Source: Exilibacterium sp.
GTDB lineage: Bacteria; Pseudomonadota; Gammaproteobacteria; Pseudomonadales; Cellvibrionaceae
DNA length: 64,000 nt
Direction of reading: 5' to 3'
NCBI GenBank assembly: GCA_028280195.1
Contig: JANQMH010000102.1
Location: 57,308-121,307, forward strand
Shown here piece after piece: positions 23,519 through 32,824 of the stretch. The position numbers and the translations under genes are program-made. The notes below the pieces were generated by a model. The model had not been told where the DNA came from. It searched no databases and saw only the letters and a list, made by a program, of their open reading frames with translations. Each line of letters opens with the position of its first letter. Within the stretch, counting starts at the first letter, position 1.

Positions 23519-26134
23519 ATGAGAAGTTTTCCCAAGGCCGCCTGCCTGCTGGTGGCGTTGTATTTGTCACCGCCAGCCGCCGCCACCGGCCTGTGGCAGG
23601 ATATCCAGGGCAGGGCCGCCGACAGCGGCGCGCTGAACGCCAGCGCCATCAGCGCCCGGCGCCTGGCCGCCGATATCGATACGCTGCAGGCGCGGCTCGC
23701 CGGGGCGCAGACCGTGACGCTGCCGGTGCCGCTGCCGGACGGCCGCACGGCAGTGTTCGAACTGGTGCCGGCACCGGTAATGGCCGCAGCGCTGGCACTG
23801 AAATATCCGTCGATAATAACCCTGCGCGGCCACGAAGTCGGCAACCGTCGTCACTACGGCAGGTTCGATATCACCCCGCACGGTTTTCACGCTATGTTCC
23901 GCTACGACGGTGAAACCGTGTTTATCGATCCCGAACAGCGCGGTAACGACCGCCACTATATCAGTTACTTCAAAAAACACGCCCGCCCCATGAGTGTGGC
24001 CAAGCCCGATATCGTGCACAAAAACCCGTCGCCGCAAGCGGCCCGCCGCGCCGTCACTGCGCAGGCACGCCCCGGCGATACTGTCAACCTGCGCACCTAC
24101 CGCCTGGCGGTAAGCACCACCGGTGAATACACCGCCTTTCACGGCGGTACGGTTGCCGGCGGACTGGCGGCGATAGCCACCCTGGTCAACCGGCTGAACC
24201 AGTTGTTCGAACGGGATCTGGCGGTAAGGCTGGAGCTGGTTGCAGACAACGACCGCATCGTTTTTACCAACGCGGCAACCGACCCCTTCGACAACAACAA
24301 TAACAGCAACGACCTGGATACCAACTCCACCGTACTGGCGGACAATATCGGCAACAGCAATTTCGATGTCGGCCACGTCCTCACCACTGCCGGCGGCGGC
24401 ATCGCTTTTCTCGGTGTCATCTGCGACAACGCCAATAAGGCCGGTGGTGTCAGCGGCTCGCCCTTCCCCACCGGCGACAGTTTCTATATCGACCTGGTGG
24501 CCCATGAGCTGGGGCATCAGTTCGGCGCCGCCCATACCTTCAACGGCACCAGTGACAATTGCGGTGGCGGCAATCGCTCGGCTTTCAGCGCCTACGAGCC
24601 CGGCAGCGGCTCCACCATCATGGCCTATGCCGGTATTTGCGGGCAGGAAAACCTGCAGTTCAGCAGCGACGATTACTTCCATGCCCATTCGCTGGCGCAG
24701 ATGCGCGCGCATATCAGCTCCGGCTCCGGTGCCAACTGCGGCACCGAGACGCCGCTCAACGGCAATGAGGAGCCGCTGGCGGCGGCGCCCGCCGATGCCA
24801 CCATCCCGGCAAACACGCCCTTTGTACTCGAGGGCAGCGGGGCCGACAGCAGCAATGCCGGACTCGGGGCGCAACTGTCTTACGTATGGGAACAGCTCGA
24901 CCTGGGCTCGGCTTCCAATAGTGCCGCCAGTATGGCCAGCGACGACGGCAGCCGGCCGCTGTTCCGCTCGCGCCCGCCGGCCGCCTCGCCGAATCGCTAC
25001 TTCCCCAGGCTCAGCGACGTGCTGCAACAGACCACCTCACGCGGCGAAACCTACCCCACCAGCAATCGTACCCTGCGCTTTCGCCTGACGGTGCGCAACA
25101 GTATCGGCGGCACCGCCTTCGACGATGTGCGGATCACCACAGTCAACAGCGCCGGCCCCTTCAGCGTCAGCCAGCCGGCCCCGGGGACAGTCTGGGAAGC
25201 GTTTGAAGCCGCGTCGGTACAATGGGACGTAGCCGGCACCGATCGGGCACCTGTCAACTGCGCCAATGTGGATATCTACCTCTCGACTGATAACGGCGGC
25301 GACTTCTCCCGGTTACTGGTAAGCGCCACCCCCAACGACGGCTCGCACTCGCTGCCGGCCCCCAATGCCGCCACCGACCGGGCCCGGGTAATGGTGCGCT
25401 GCAGCGACAATATCTTTTTTGCCGTCAACAGCGGCAGCTTTACCATCAACAATACCAACCAGCCATTCGCACCGGTAATCACCGGCCAGGCGCCGATAAC
25501 CATCAACGAGGACAGCAGCCGCAGCATCCAGCTCAGTGATCTGACCGTTACCGATCTCGACAATAACTACCCCGACGGTTTCACGCTGACATTGCAGGCC
25601 GGCGGCAATTATCAGGTCGCCGGCAGCACGGTCACACCCGCAGCCAACTTCTTCGGCGAGTTGAGTGTGCCTGTCAGTGTCAACGACGGCGTTGCCGACA
25701 GCAATGTGTTTACCCTGCGCATTACCGTCGATCCGGTCAACGACCCACCGGTAACCACTGCCGATCGCGTCTCGGTCAGCGGCAACAGCAGCACCAATAT
25801 GATCGACGTACTGGCAAACGACTCCGATATCGACAGCAGTAATCTGACCCTGACCAACTTTTCCTACAGCGGCGGCGGCACCGTATCGATCATCGACAAC
25901 CAGTTAGCCTATACGCCGCCGGCGGACTTCAGCGGCTCCGAGGATATCGAATACACGGTGGTCGATTCGAGCGGCGCCAGCGCCAGTGGGGTGGCCACGG
26001 TGACCGTGAGCGCGGCGAGTTCGGGCGGCGGCGGCGGTGGCGGCGGCGCCTTCGGTGTGCTGGAGTTACTGGCGCTGCTGTGGCTGGGCCGGCGCTTGCG
26101 CAGCGGCGCTGCAACGACAACAACAAGAAGGTGA
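23519..26134 (+). CDS. Secreted reprolysin-like metalloprotease with GlyGly-CTERM tail
   Basis: An 871-aa exported protease. Start ATG at 23519 follows AAGG and gives a signal peptide (to about residue 24, SPPAAATG). A propeptide-like region precedes the catalytic domain at about 190-410, with zinc site HELGHQFGAAHTF and Met-turn STIMAYAGICG, the reprolysin (M12B)-like layout. Ig/PKD-like domains and cadherin-type repeats (VLANDSDIDSSNLTL) follow. The C-terminus has eight glycines, a hydrophobic helix and RRLR, a GlyGly-CTERM sorting tail expected to be cut by rhombosortase. It probably digests extracellular protein at the cell surface or after type II secretion. A lipoprotein gene follows by 5 bases. 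Confidence 0.88.
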   Translation: MRSFPKAACLLVALYLSPPAAATGLWQDIQGRAADSGALNASAISARRLAADIDTLQARLAGAQTVTLPVPLPDGRTAVFELVPAPVMAAALALKYPSIITLRGHEVGNRRHYGRFDITPHGFHAMFRYDGETVFIDPEQRGNDRHYISYFKKHARPMSVAKPDIVHKNPSPQAARRAVTAQARPGDTVNLRTYRLAVSTTGEYTAFHGGTVAGGLAAIATLVNRLNQLFERDLAVRLELVADNDRIVFTNAATDPFDNNNNSNDLDTNSTVLADNIGNSNFDVGHVLTTAGGGIAFLGVICDNANKAGGVSGSPFPTGDSFYIDLVAHELGHQFGAAHTFNGTSDNCGGGNRSAFSAYEPGSGSTIMAYAGICGQENLQFSSDDYFHAHSLAQMRAHISSGSGANCGTETPLNGNEEPLAAAPADATIPANTPFVLEGSGADSSNAGLGAQLSYVWEQLDLGSASNSAASMASDDGSRPLFRSRPPAASPNRYFPRLSDVLQQTTSRGETYPTSNRTLRFRLTVRNSIGGTAFDDVRITTVNSAGPFSVSQPAPGTVWEAFEAASVQWDVAGTDRAPVNCANVDIYLSTDNGGDFSRLLVSATPNDGSHSLPAPNAATDRARVMVRCSDNIFFAVNSGSFTINNTNQPFAPVITGQAPITINEDSSRSIQLSDLTVTDLDNNYPDGFTLTLQAGGNYQVAGSTVTPAANFFGELSVPVSVNDGVADSNVFTLRITVDPVNDPPVTTADRVSVSGNSSTNMIDVLANDSDIDSSNLTLTNFSYSGGGTVSIIDNQLAYTPPADFSGSEDIEYTVVDSSGASASGVATVTVSAASSGGGGGGGGAFGVLELLALLWLGRRLRSGAATTTTRR

Positions 26135-26139
26135 GCGCT

Positions 26140-26517
26140 ATGACCAAGACCGCTTTGACCTGCCTGCTGGCGCTGGCGACCCTGCCGGGGTGCGGTTTTT
26201 TTTCCGCGGGCAAAAACCACAGCGGGCCACACGCTTTGGATTGGGTGGAAAGCGCCGTTGTCGATGACGATGCGCAACAGGCAATTGCGCGCGGCGATTA
26301 TCGCCTGCTGATTTTTACCGGCCGCGGCGTAACCGTTGCCGGCATCCCCGCGGCGGCCGAAGCGGATGCGCGCCAGCGCTGCGGCATAAAATACCTGGAC
26401 GGCAGCGGTGATGTAGTGCGCAGCGACCGCGGGCTGCAACTGCGCAAACTGGCGCACGCCTATTCCGAGCAGTACAATTCCAAGGTCTTCGAGGCCTGCA
26501 AGGCCGCCCGCCCCTAG
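26140..26517 (+). CDS. Small lipoprotein
   Basis: A 125-aa protein whose signal peptide ends in the lipobox LPGC at residues 15-18, so the mature N-terminus would be a lipid-modified Cys. The remaining region has two Cys residues (RCGIKY and FEACKA) that could form a disulphide. I recognise no family. ATG at 26140 lies 9 bases after AGAAGG and 5 bases after the protease stop, implying co-transcription. It may help secrete or fold the protease or be an inhibitor; that is only context. Its stop overlaps the opposing gene by 4 bases. Confidence 0.75.
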   Translation: MTKTALTCLLALATLPGCGFFSAGKNHSGPHALDWVESAVVDDDAQQAIARGDYRLLIFTGRGVTVAGIPAAAEADARQRCGIKYLDGSGDVVRSDRGLQLRKLAHAYSEQYNSKVFEACKAARP

Positions 26518-26993
26518 CCGCGACGGCAGTCGCGCACCAGTTCCTGCAGCCGTGCCAGTCTGGCATTGCTGAGCTGGCGGTAGTCGAAATAGGGGGAGAC
26601 GATCAGCCGCGCTTCGCGCTGCCTGAAAAAACCGTCCTGCAGCGGGGCAGCGCCGGCCATGACCCCGAGCTTTTCAGCGTGGGCCTTGCCGCTGACAATG
26701 GTTACGCACCCGCTGCGGCGGGGCAGCCCGTCAAACAACAGCGCCTGGCGCGACTGCGCTGAAAGCAGCAGGCCGTCGCGATAGCCCTGCCAGGACGAAA
26801 AACCCGCCGGGTCGAGGGCAAAGCCCAGTTTGGCATAGAGATTAAAAATCTTGCGCCAGTGATTGCCGGTCTGCGCCACCACGCGCTCGATATCGCCTCG
26901 CTTTAACGGGCGCAGGGCCTTCATGCGCTCATAGGGCGGTACCGGAGGGCGATTGGCAATACAGACTGCCAGATCGTACTCTGCGGCACCCAT
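26514..26993 (-). CDS. Conserved hypothetical protein (possibly DUF6942)
   Basis: About 159 aa, soluble and without a signal. The core has CIANRPPVPPYERM, RPLKRGDIERV, TGNHWRKIFNLYAKLGFALD and FSSWQGYRDGLLL, a pattern I associate with a gammaproteobacterial hypothetical family, tentatively DUF6942. No catalytic motif is apparent. Start is uncertain: ATG at 26993 (GGA 7 bases upstream) is listed, but TTG at 27005 has a better GGGAG site and would add 4 residues. It is unrelated to the protease and lies head-to-tail downstream of the aminopeptidase. Confidence 0.65.
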   Translation of the reverse strand: MGAAEYDLAVCIANRPPVPPYERMKALRPLKRGDIERVVAQTGNHWRKIFNLYAKLGFALDPAGFSSWQGYRDGLLLSAQSRQALLFDGLPRRSGCVTIVSGKAHAEKLGVMAGAAPLQDGFFRQREARLIVSPYFDYRQLSNARLARLQELVRDCRRG

Positions 26994-27139
26994 GCCGATA
27001 TCCAAATTGCCTGTCTCCCGGTGCTGGAAAAATCTGTGGCGAATGGTACCTACCGGAACGGGCGGCGCCAACCAGTAACAATGCCGGCATCCGCGCTGCG
27101 AAAACCGCTGGGCGCTCTCTGCGACATGGGTGTTTTAGC

Positions 27140-28900
27140 TCAAAGCTCTATGAAGGGTTCTATGGCGTCGGCCAGCCACTGTTTCTCCGCGTCGGTCAAT
27201 TGTGCCGGGAACTGCATCTTAATCTCGCAGTGATAGCGCTTTAGCCAGCCCCTTTCCTCCGGCGCCAGCAGCTCGAACGCCACCAGCCGGTGCTCCATGG
27301 GTACATGGGACAGGGTTTCGAACTCGAGAAAGCCCTGCAGCGGCGACTTCTTTACCAGCAACAGGTTTTCGATGCGAATACCGAATTCGCCCCGCTGGTA
27401 ATAGCCGGGCCCGTTGGAGACGATCATACCCTCGCGCAATGCTGCCGCACCGCTATCTGCGCCAATGGCCGCGGGGCCCTCGTGAACACCGAGGTAACTG
27501 CCGACACCGTGGCCGCTTTCATGGGCGTAGTCCATACCCTGCTGCCAGAGGAACTGCCGCGCCAGGGCGTCCAGCCGGGTGCCCGAGGTGCCCGCCGGGA
27601 AACGGCATCTGGCCAGGGCGATATGGCCCTTCAGCACCAGGGTATAGGCGCGCTTGTGCCTGTCCTCGGGCGGCCCGATCGCCACAGTGCGGCAGATATC
27701 GGTTGTGCCGCCATAGTATTGACCGCCGGAATCGAGCAGGTAGATGGCGTCGCCGTTAAGGGTGCGATTGCCCTGTCTGCCGGCGCGGTAATGGGCCAGT
27801 GCCGCGTTTGGGCCACTGGCGGACAGCGGTTCAAAACTGACGCCGGTAAACGCGTCACTGCGGTAACGCAGATCGGTGACGGCAGCGGCCACATCGGCCT
27901 CGGTCAGGGTGCGCTGGGGGAGATTGGTGTCGAGCCAGCACAGGCATTTGATCACCGCCAGGCAATCGTAGCGTTGCGCGGCTTTGGCGGCATCGATTTC
28001 AGAGGCGTTCTTTACCGCTTTTGCCAGTTCAATCATATCGCTGTCGACAACCCGGCCTGAAGGCTCGAGGGTTTTTACCAGCTTGTAGGGTGTGCGCTTG
28101 AGGTTGGCGGCGATGCAAAGACCGCTGCCGAGCGCACCGAGCACTGCCTCCATGGTATGCGGCGGGTGTATGCTGACGCCGTCGCCAAAGTGGCTGTCGC
28201 GCTCCGCCGGCAGCCGCCGCGGGTCGATAAACCAGTTTATGTCACCACTTTTATGCAACAGTGCATAGCTCAGCGCTACCGGCACGGTGGGCAGGTCGGC
28301 GGCGCGGATATTCAACAACCAGGCAATTTCCTCGGGGGCGGTCAGCAGATAATAGTCAAAGCCGGCCTTGAGCATGCGCACGCTGGCGGCAGCGCGCTTG
28401 TCGGCGCAGCTGAAGCCGGCATAGGCCATTGGATAGCACTCCACCGGCGTGCGCAGCGGCTCGGGCCGATCGCGCCAGAGGGCATCTATGGGGTTATGGG
28501 AAAGTTGCTGCAGGTTACAGTGCAGGGCCCGCAGCTGTCGCCGCAGCGGCTCTATCTCGGGCAGCGTATGCAGGCTCGGGTCAAATGCAAGCGTGCCGCC
28601 GGGCTCAAGGTACTGCGCCAGCCAGCGCTGAAAGGTTGCCGGGTTGTGCTCCAGCACGTCGATAAAAGCGCTGGGCGCCTGCACAGAAGCCTGTGCAATA
28701 CAGCGCCCATCGACAAACAGTGCCGCGCGGCTCTGCAACACCAGTGCGCACCCTGCCGGGCCGCTGAACCGGGTTGCCCAAGACAACCGCCTGGCACAGG
28801 CGGGGACAAACTCATTCTGATATTCATCGCTGGCGGAGACAATCATGCCTTGCAGCTGATTCTCCCGCAGCCAGCGCTGCAAGCTCTCGATGGGTAACAT
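27140..28900 (-). CDS. M24B Xaa-Pro aminopeptidase-like protein, one metal ligand changed
   Basis: A 586-aa protein of the XPNPEP1-type (three-domain) aminopeptidase P group, which cleaves Xaa-Pro N-termini with two Mn ions. Ligand Asp residues are in LLDSGGQYYGGTTDICRT, the His in HESGHGVGSYLGVHEGP, and the last Glu in FGIRIENLL. However, the fourth ligand position, normally NEPGYY, reads NGPGYY: codon GGG at 27410-27412 where GAG (Glu) is expected. All other conserved parts are present, so the protein is full-length but its activity is doubtful. It appears to stand alone, close to the divergently regulated GntR gene upstream. Confidence 0.9.
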   Translation of the reverse strand: MLPIESLQRWLRENQLQGMIVSASDEYQNEFVPACARRLSWATRFSGPAGCALVLQSRAALFVDGRCIAQASVQAPSAFIDVLEHNPATFQRWLAQYLEPGGTLAFDPSLHTLPEIEPLRRQLRALHCNLQQLSHNPIDALWRDRPEPLRTPVECYPMAYAGFSCADKRAAASVRMLKAGFDYYLLTAPEEIAWLLNIRAADLPTVPVALSYALLHKSGDINWFIDPRRLPAERDSHFGDGVSIHPPHTMEAVLGALGSGLCIAANLKRTPYKLVKTLEPSGRVVDSDMIELAKAVKNASEIDAAKAAQRYDCLAVIKCLCWLDTNLPQRTLTEADVAAAVTDLRYRSDAFTGVSFEPLSASGPNAALAHYRAGRQGNRTLNGDAIYLLDSGGQYYGGTTDICRTVAIGPPEDRHKRAYTLVLKGHIALARCRFPAGTSGTRLDALARQFLWQQGMDYAHESGHGVGSYLGVHEGPAAIGADSGAAALREGMIVSNGPGYYQRGEFGIRIENLLLVKKSPLQGFLEFETLSHVPMEHRLVAFELLAPEERGWLKRYHCEIKMQFPAQLTDAEKQWLADAIEPFIEL

Positions 28901-29009
28901 AGGTCGGCTTTCCGCAGTTAAGGTGTTACGAATACACCTATCTATACGGCAAACCAGCCCGTTACCTCACCTGCAAGCTCACTTCTGGCGGCAAATCGAG
29001 ACCGGCGGA

Positions 29010-29702
29010 TTACAGCCCGAACTCTTCGCCCACCACTCTGGGTGAGTATTTGCGCGCCTTCAACACACTCTGCAACAAGCTCAGGCGGTCTTCGTGATAC
29101 GACCGCAGCGCATGCCGCAGATCCTCATAACAAACGCCGTCATACATGCGGTAAAGCGGTGCTATCTGCTCGGCCGAATTCTCCATCATTTCACACTCGC
29201 ACAAGCGGATATAATGAAGCCGGTCGTTGATATTGCGCACCCGCAGATCAACCTCGCTGTTACCGGAATGGCTGGCCAGGTGTGAGAATAACTCACTGGT
29301 GTACCTGACCACGTAGTCCGGTGAGAGCCGTTGCGGCTGTGAGAGTTTCTCCATAATCAGCGACATTTCCGGGAATCCGACGTCGCCGCCTTTCAGGTGG
29401 CCTTTTCTCACTGCGCAAACCGACCAGTCCAGCAAAACCTGGTTGACCTCGTAGAGATCGCGAATCTCCGATTCGACCAGGCTTTTCATGAAAAAGCCCA
29501 TCCTCGGTACCATCACAATCAGCTCTTCGGCCACCAGCCGGTTAAGGCTCTCCCGCACCGGTGTGGGACTGACCCGCAACAGCTCGGCGAGCTGCTCGAT
29601 ATTCAACCGTTCACCGGGCGGAAAATTGCAGGTTATTACCCGCTCTTTGATACTGCTGTAAACGCGTTTGATTATGTTCTCGTTGTCGAGTTTTTTCATC
29701 AT
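29010..29702 (-). CDS. GntR family transcriptional regulator (FCD-type)
   Basis: A 230-aa regulator. Residues about 10-75 form the winged helix (LAELLRVSPTPVRESLNRLV, MVPRMGFFMKSL). The rest is helical with Glu/His residues placed as in FCD ligand domains, including LFSHLASHSGNSEV, but it is more diverged than the GntR at 0.6-1.3 kb. Targets are unknown; the nearest gene is the aminopeptidase on the same strand, 109 bases downstream. Start could be the ATG at 29702 or the next at 29699. Upstream lies 1.5 kb without genes, so it has ample space for a promoter and operators. Confidence 0.85.
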   Translation of the reverse strand: MMKKLDNENIIKRVYSSIKERVITCNFPPGERLNIEQLAELLRVSPTPVRESLNRLVAEELIVMVPRMGFFMKSLVESEIRDLYEVNQVLLDWSVCAVRKGHLKGGDVGFPEMSLIMEKLSQPQRLSPDYVVRYTSELFSHLASHSGNSEVDLRVRNINDRLHYIRLCECEMMENSAEQIAPLYRMYDGVCYEDLRHALRSYHEDRLSLLQSVLKARKYSPRVVGEEFGL

Positions 29703-31169
29703 CGGCTGAGTCTCCGAATGTAAAGTCCGTCTTTGAAATCAGCACCTGCTGCAATTCAATGCCGTGGCGCCAACTTCCTTACCTGCACTCAAATCACCAA
29801 ACTATCACTCAAACCTGTCAGCCAATATTTGCGCACCCTAAGATCCTTGACGCTATTGGTCTATCTGTAACGCCCGCCACCTCAATCCGAGAGACTTCTA
29901 TACAGGACCGGGAGCAACCTTCCGCCAATGAAAAGACAGCCTGCGACGACAGCACTTGCGTGTTGAAGGCATCCACCTGAACGGTGGTAGTGGTATCTCC
30001 CCGATCACAATCCGTGCGCCGGTTAACGGCGTATTGTCGCAGCCACGGTCACTGCATCACTCAAATTATCGATGGGTCTCGGCAGGTTATATCGATGCGC
30101 ATCTCGCCGGCTTATCACTCGCTTACCACCTCGAGAACCGGCCAAAACACTATCATCAATAAACAACCTCGACGGCGACGTTAATGATACTAGAACTTTA
30201 TCGAGCTGGCAGTATCCTGCCATGACGAACTTAACTTAACAAGCGCCAGAAAAAACCTTTAACTCCACGCTTATCAGGTACTTAGGGGCTTAGCCACGGA
30301 GAGCAGAAAAATCATATATCCCCTATATATCCCTAATATAGATTGCAATTGTCACCAAAAGCTGCATTTTGTCGCTTTTTTTCATGAAATACTGGAAACC
30401 AGTGAGGCTAATCGAGCTGCAAGAGGAAAATTTTCTGGATATTTTTATTCGGATTGGTTAAGGAAAACGCAAAAAGCACAACGAAATAATCTAAAAAAAA
30501 TGGCCTGCAGGTGCGGCAAAAACGCGTACAAGAATTGCCCGGGCAAAGCAAGACCTATATCAGACAAATAGTTTCTCTATATAGATTTCACCGCTGCCGC
30601 GGCTACTTTATTATGCGGCCGGTGCCGGTGTGTGCCGTCAGCCTGAAAAGCTGACTGACAGAGGAAACGCTACACTTACATGCGCGGCACATAAAGTCTG
30701 CAGGCGAGCGGTAAAAAACACTCGACTAAGGTATTGGTCAAAAAAACATCCGTGTCAATCTACTCCGTCACCGTCGCCACAGGATGGACGCGAACGATTC
30801 TTTATCGACAACGAGGTCATCGATATCGGTGTTACCAGGTGCAATGTATACGGGGACCCCATTGCCAAAAACACGGGCCCCGGCAAACTGCTGCCAAAGG
30901 TAAAATTGACGCTTTTATTTCATGGCTGAAAAACCGCAGCTCCGCTAATAGGCAATAGGCACTGCCACCTCAAAGCATTTTTTTGTAAAGGATAAACACC
31001 TTTACGTGATAAAGATAAAACACCTCAGTATTAATTTAAAAATAGCAGGACTTTGACCCAATGCAGCTTCTCGTTCCTAAAAACCGGCTATCTTCGGGAA
31101 GCGTAACACCAATCAAGCCGCTAAAGCCGGTAGGCCCGGACAGCCAATGCAGACACAGAGTTGTCATTT
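29703..31169. other. 1.47-kb region with no supported gene
   Basis: No frame here shows recognisable domains or codon bias over a useful length; small open frames exist but I cannot support them. Base composition is lower in GC than the flanks, with A/T runs near 30,300-30,360 and 30,970-31,040. A hairpin at 30985-31005 lies upstream of the sigma factor. It may hold long regulatory leaders, a decayed gene or an RNA gene that I cannot identify by eye. Confidence 0.5.
30985..31005 (+). promoter_or_regulatory. Hairpin upstream of ECF sigma gene
   Basis: A 7-bp stem GTAAAGG / CCTTTAC around a 7-base loop, directly after seven T residues and about 165 bases before the ECF start. On the minus strand this would look like a terminator of transcription from downstream; on the plus strand it may be a leader structure or a protein-binding palindrome. 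Confidence 0.4.
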
Positions 31170-31658
31170 ATGGAAAACCTATTCCTCCAATACCATACTG
31201 TTTTGCTGATCTTTTTTACCAAGCACGTGCAGAACCACTGGGACGCCGAAGAGCTGGTGCAGGAAGTGTTCTGCAAGATACTAAAGCGGCGCGCCAAGCC
31301 CATGCTGCCGGTGTACCCGGAATCCCATCTCTACAAGATTGCCTGGAGCGTACTGCGCGACCGGCACCGCAGCGATCGGGTGCGACGGCGGGGATATCAC
31401 GTGGCTAACGACGAATCCTTCCCCGAGGACACGCTGACGCCGGAGCGCCAGATCGACGGCAAACAGCTCTACCTGCGCTACCTGCGGGCGCTCAACAGCC
31501 TGACGCCGAAAACCCGGTCGGTGTTTGTGCTGCACCGCTACGAAGGTCTCACCTACTCACAGATCGCCGCCCACTGCGATATCAGCATCAGTGCCGTTGA
31601 GAAACATATGATGAAAGCACTGACCGAAATAAAAACGCTGGTCGAAACCTACCGCTGA
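31170..31658 (+). CDS. ECF RNA polymerase sigma factor, copy 1
   Basis: A 162-aa sigma factor of the ECF (sigma-70 group 4) type. Region 2 has HWDAEELVQEVFCKIL, and region 4 has SLTPKTRSVFVLHRYEGLTYSQIAAHCDISISAVEKHMMKAL, with the HTH that binds the -35 element. It is closely related to the second sigma factor at 39 kb (shared EVFCKILKR and VEKHMMKAL). Copy 2 is coupled to FecR, but here no anti-sigma gene follows; a LuxR-type regulator starts 176 bases later. Start chosen at ATG 31170; TTG 31161 is possible. The signal is probably iron/siderophore or carbohydrate transport through a TonB receptor, by analogy to FecI-like systems. Confidence 0.9.
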   Translation: MENLFLQYHTVLLIFFTKHVQNHWDAEELVQEVFCKILKRRAKPMLPVYPESHLYKIAWSVLRDRHRSDRVRRRGYHVANDESFPEDTLTPERQIDGKQLYLRYLRALNSLTPKTRSVFVLHRYEGLTYSQIAAHCDISISAVEKHMMKALTEIKTLVETYR

Positions 31659-31834
31659 AACTCCCGCCCGACCGACCCGTCTCGCCGGCGCGAGACGGAG
31701 CTGGCAACTATCCTCCTGCTGCCAGTGTGACAATCCATAGATTTCTCTATTCAGAGGGAGCGAAAACTACAGTATTCCATGATTGTTAGATTAGCGATTA
31801 GTTACTAACCTTATTTGGCAAAAAAGGAGTGACT

Positions 31835-32776
31835 ATGACACATAAAACAATACTCGCTGACAGCCAGGAATTTATTGGCTGCGAGCCGCAAACCATGGCG
31901 ATTCAGCCGGACAGCGCGAGCGCCCCCAAACACACCTGCTTCATTACACCCGACAGACTGAGCCTGTTATTTGACAGTGACGACGATGACGAAGCGCTGC
32001 TTGCCCAGTTGAAACTGGAACGCAAGCTGTTTCACGATCTCTATGCCTCCGAGAGTCCCGCCGATCTCTCCGCGCGCGTGGCCACGGCATTGAGAAAGTG
32101 GGGCTTCGCTGATTTTACTTTCCTGCGGCTGGACCCGCTGGCGGCCAAGGGCCGCGATAGCGGCGCGATGCCGAAGCCGTTGCTGTCCAGCTATCGCGGC
32201 GACGGCGACGACGCCATGGGCCATATTCTGGTGCGCGCCACCGCCGGCGACCCCAAAACCCAGCATCGCGCCCTGCTCTACCAGTTTATCGCCAGCCTGC
32301 CCGCCGGCAGCGGCGATACCGAGCTGCAATATGTGCTGATCGTCAGCGCCGACCATGCCAACGCCTACATAGCGCCGAGCGGCTTTGCCGATCGCGGCCG
32401 CTATATCGGCGTCTCGCAGCTGCTGGAGGGCCCCGGCGAGCGCGACCAGCGCCGGCGCATCACCGAGCACCAGCGCAACATTCAACTGCTGGCGGACATG
32501 ATAGAGAGCATTGGCCGGGAAAAGTTTGCAGCCCTGTTCAAGCGCAAGGAATACAGCAAAAGCGCGATTATCCAGCGCCGGCCGCGGGCGCTGCTGGATA
32601 TCCTGGCAAAGAAAGACGTAACCCTGCGCGAAGCCGCAGACCTGCTGCAGCTGAGCCCCGACACCATCAACAAACACGTGGCCTCAGCCAAAGCAGCACT
32701 GGGAACCACCACACTGTCGGGAACCATCTGGAAAGCGGTAAATGAAGGCCTGATCGACGGCGGCAATCCAGCTTAA
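31835..32776 (+). CDS. LuxR-type regulator, copy 1
   Basis: A 313-aa protein with a LuxR HTH at the C-terminus (VTLREAADLLQLSPDTINKHVASAKAALG) and an N-terminal domain of about 220 residues resembling a sensory fold but without clear autoinducer residues. Its opening segment LSLLFDSDDDDEALLAQLKLER is repeated almost identically in the regulator at 42 kb, so the two are paralogues. Start ATG 31835 is 5 bases after AAGGAG. It follows the ECF gene on the same strand and ends at a strong hairpin, so it may be the output or modulator of that signalling pair. Ligand unknown. Confidence 0.82.
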   Translation: MTHKTILADSQEFIGCEPQTMAIQPDSASAPKHTCFITPDRLSLLFDSDDDDEALLAQLKLERKLFHDLYASESPADLSARVATALRKWGFADFTFLRLDPLAAKGRDSGAMPKPLLSSYRGDGDDAMGHILVRATAGDPKTQHRALLYQFIASLPAGSGDTELQYVLIVSADHANAYIAPSGFADRGRYIGVSQLLEGPGERDQRRRITEHQRNIQLLADMIESIGREKFAALFKRKEYSKSAIIQRRPRALLDILAKKDVTLREAADLLQLSPDTINKHVASAKAALGTTTLSGTIWKAVNEGLIDGGNPA

Positions 32777-32792
32777 GACAAATCACCAACCA

Positions 32793-32817
32793 CTAGTCAC
32801 TAGCAACTAGTGACTAG
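32793..32817. terminator. Perfect 11-bp hairpin between convergent genes
   Basis: CTAGTCACTAG and CTAGTGACTAG form an 11-bp stem with a 3-base CAA loop, placed between the stop codons of LuxR copy 1 and pheA. No U-tract follows, so it may be a bidirectional termination or transcript-end protection element. Confidence 0.55.
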
Positions 32818-32824
32818 CGACTAC

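Noticed and set aside
30630..30929. A 99-codon plus-strand open frame upstream of ECF copy 1
   Set aside because: No recognisable domain or ribosome site, and residue composition looks random.
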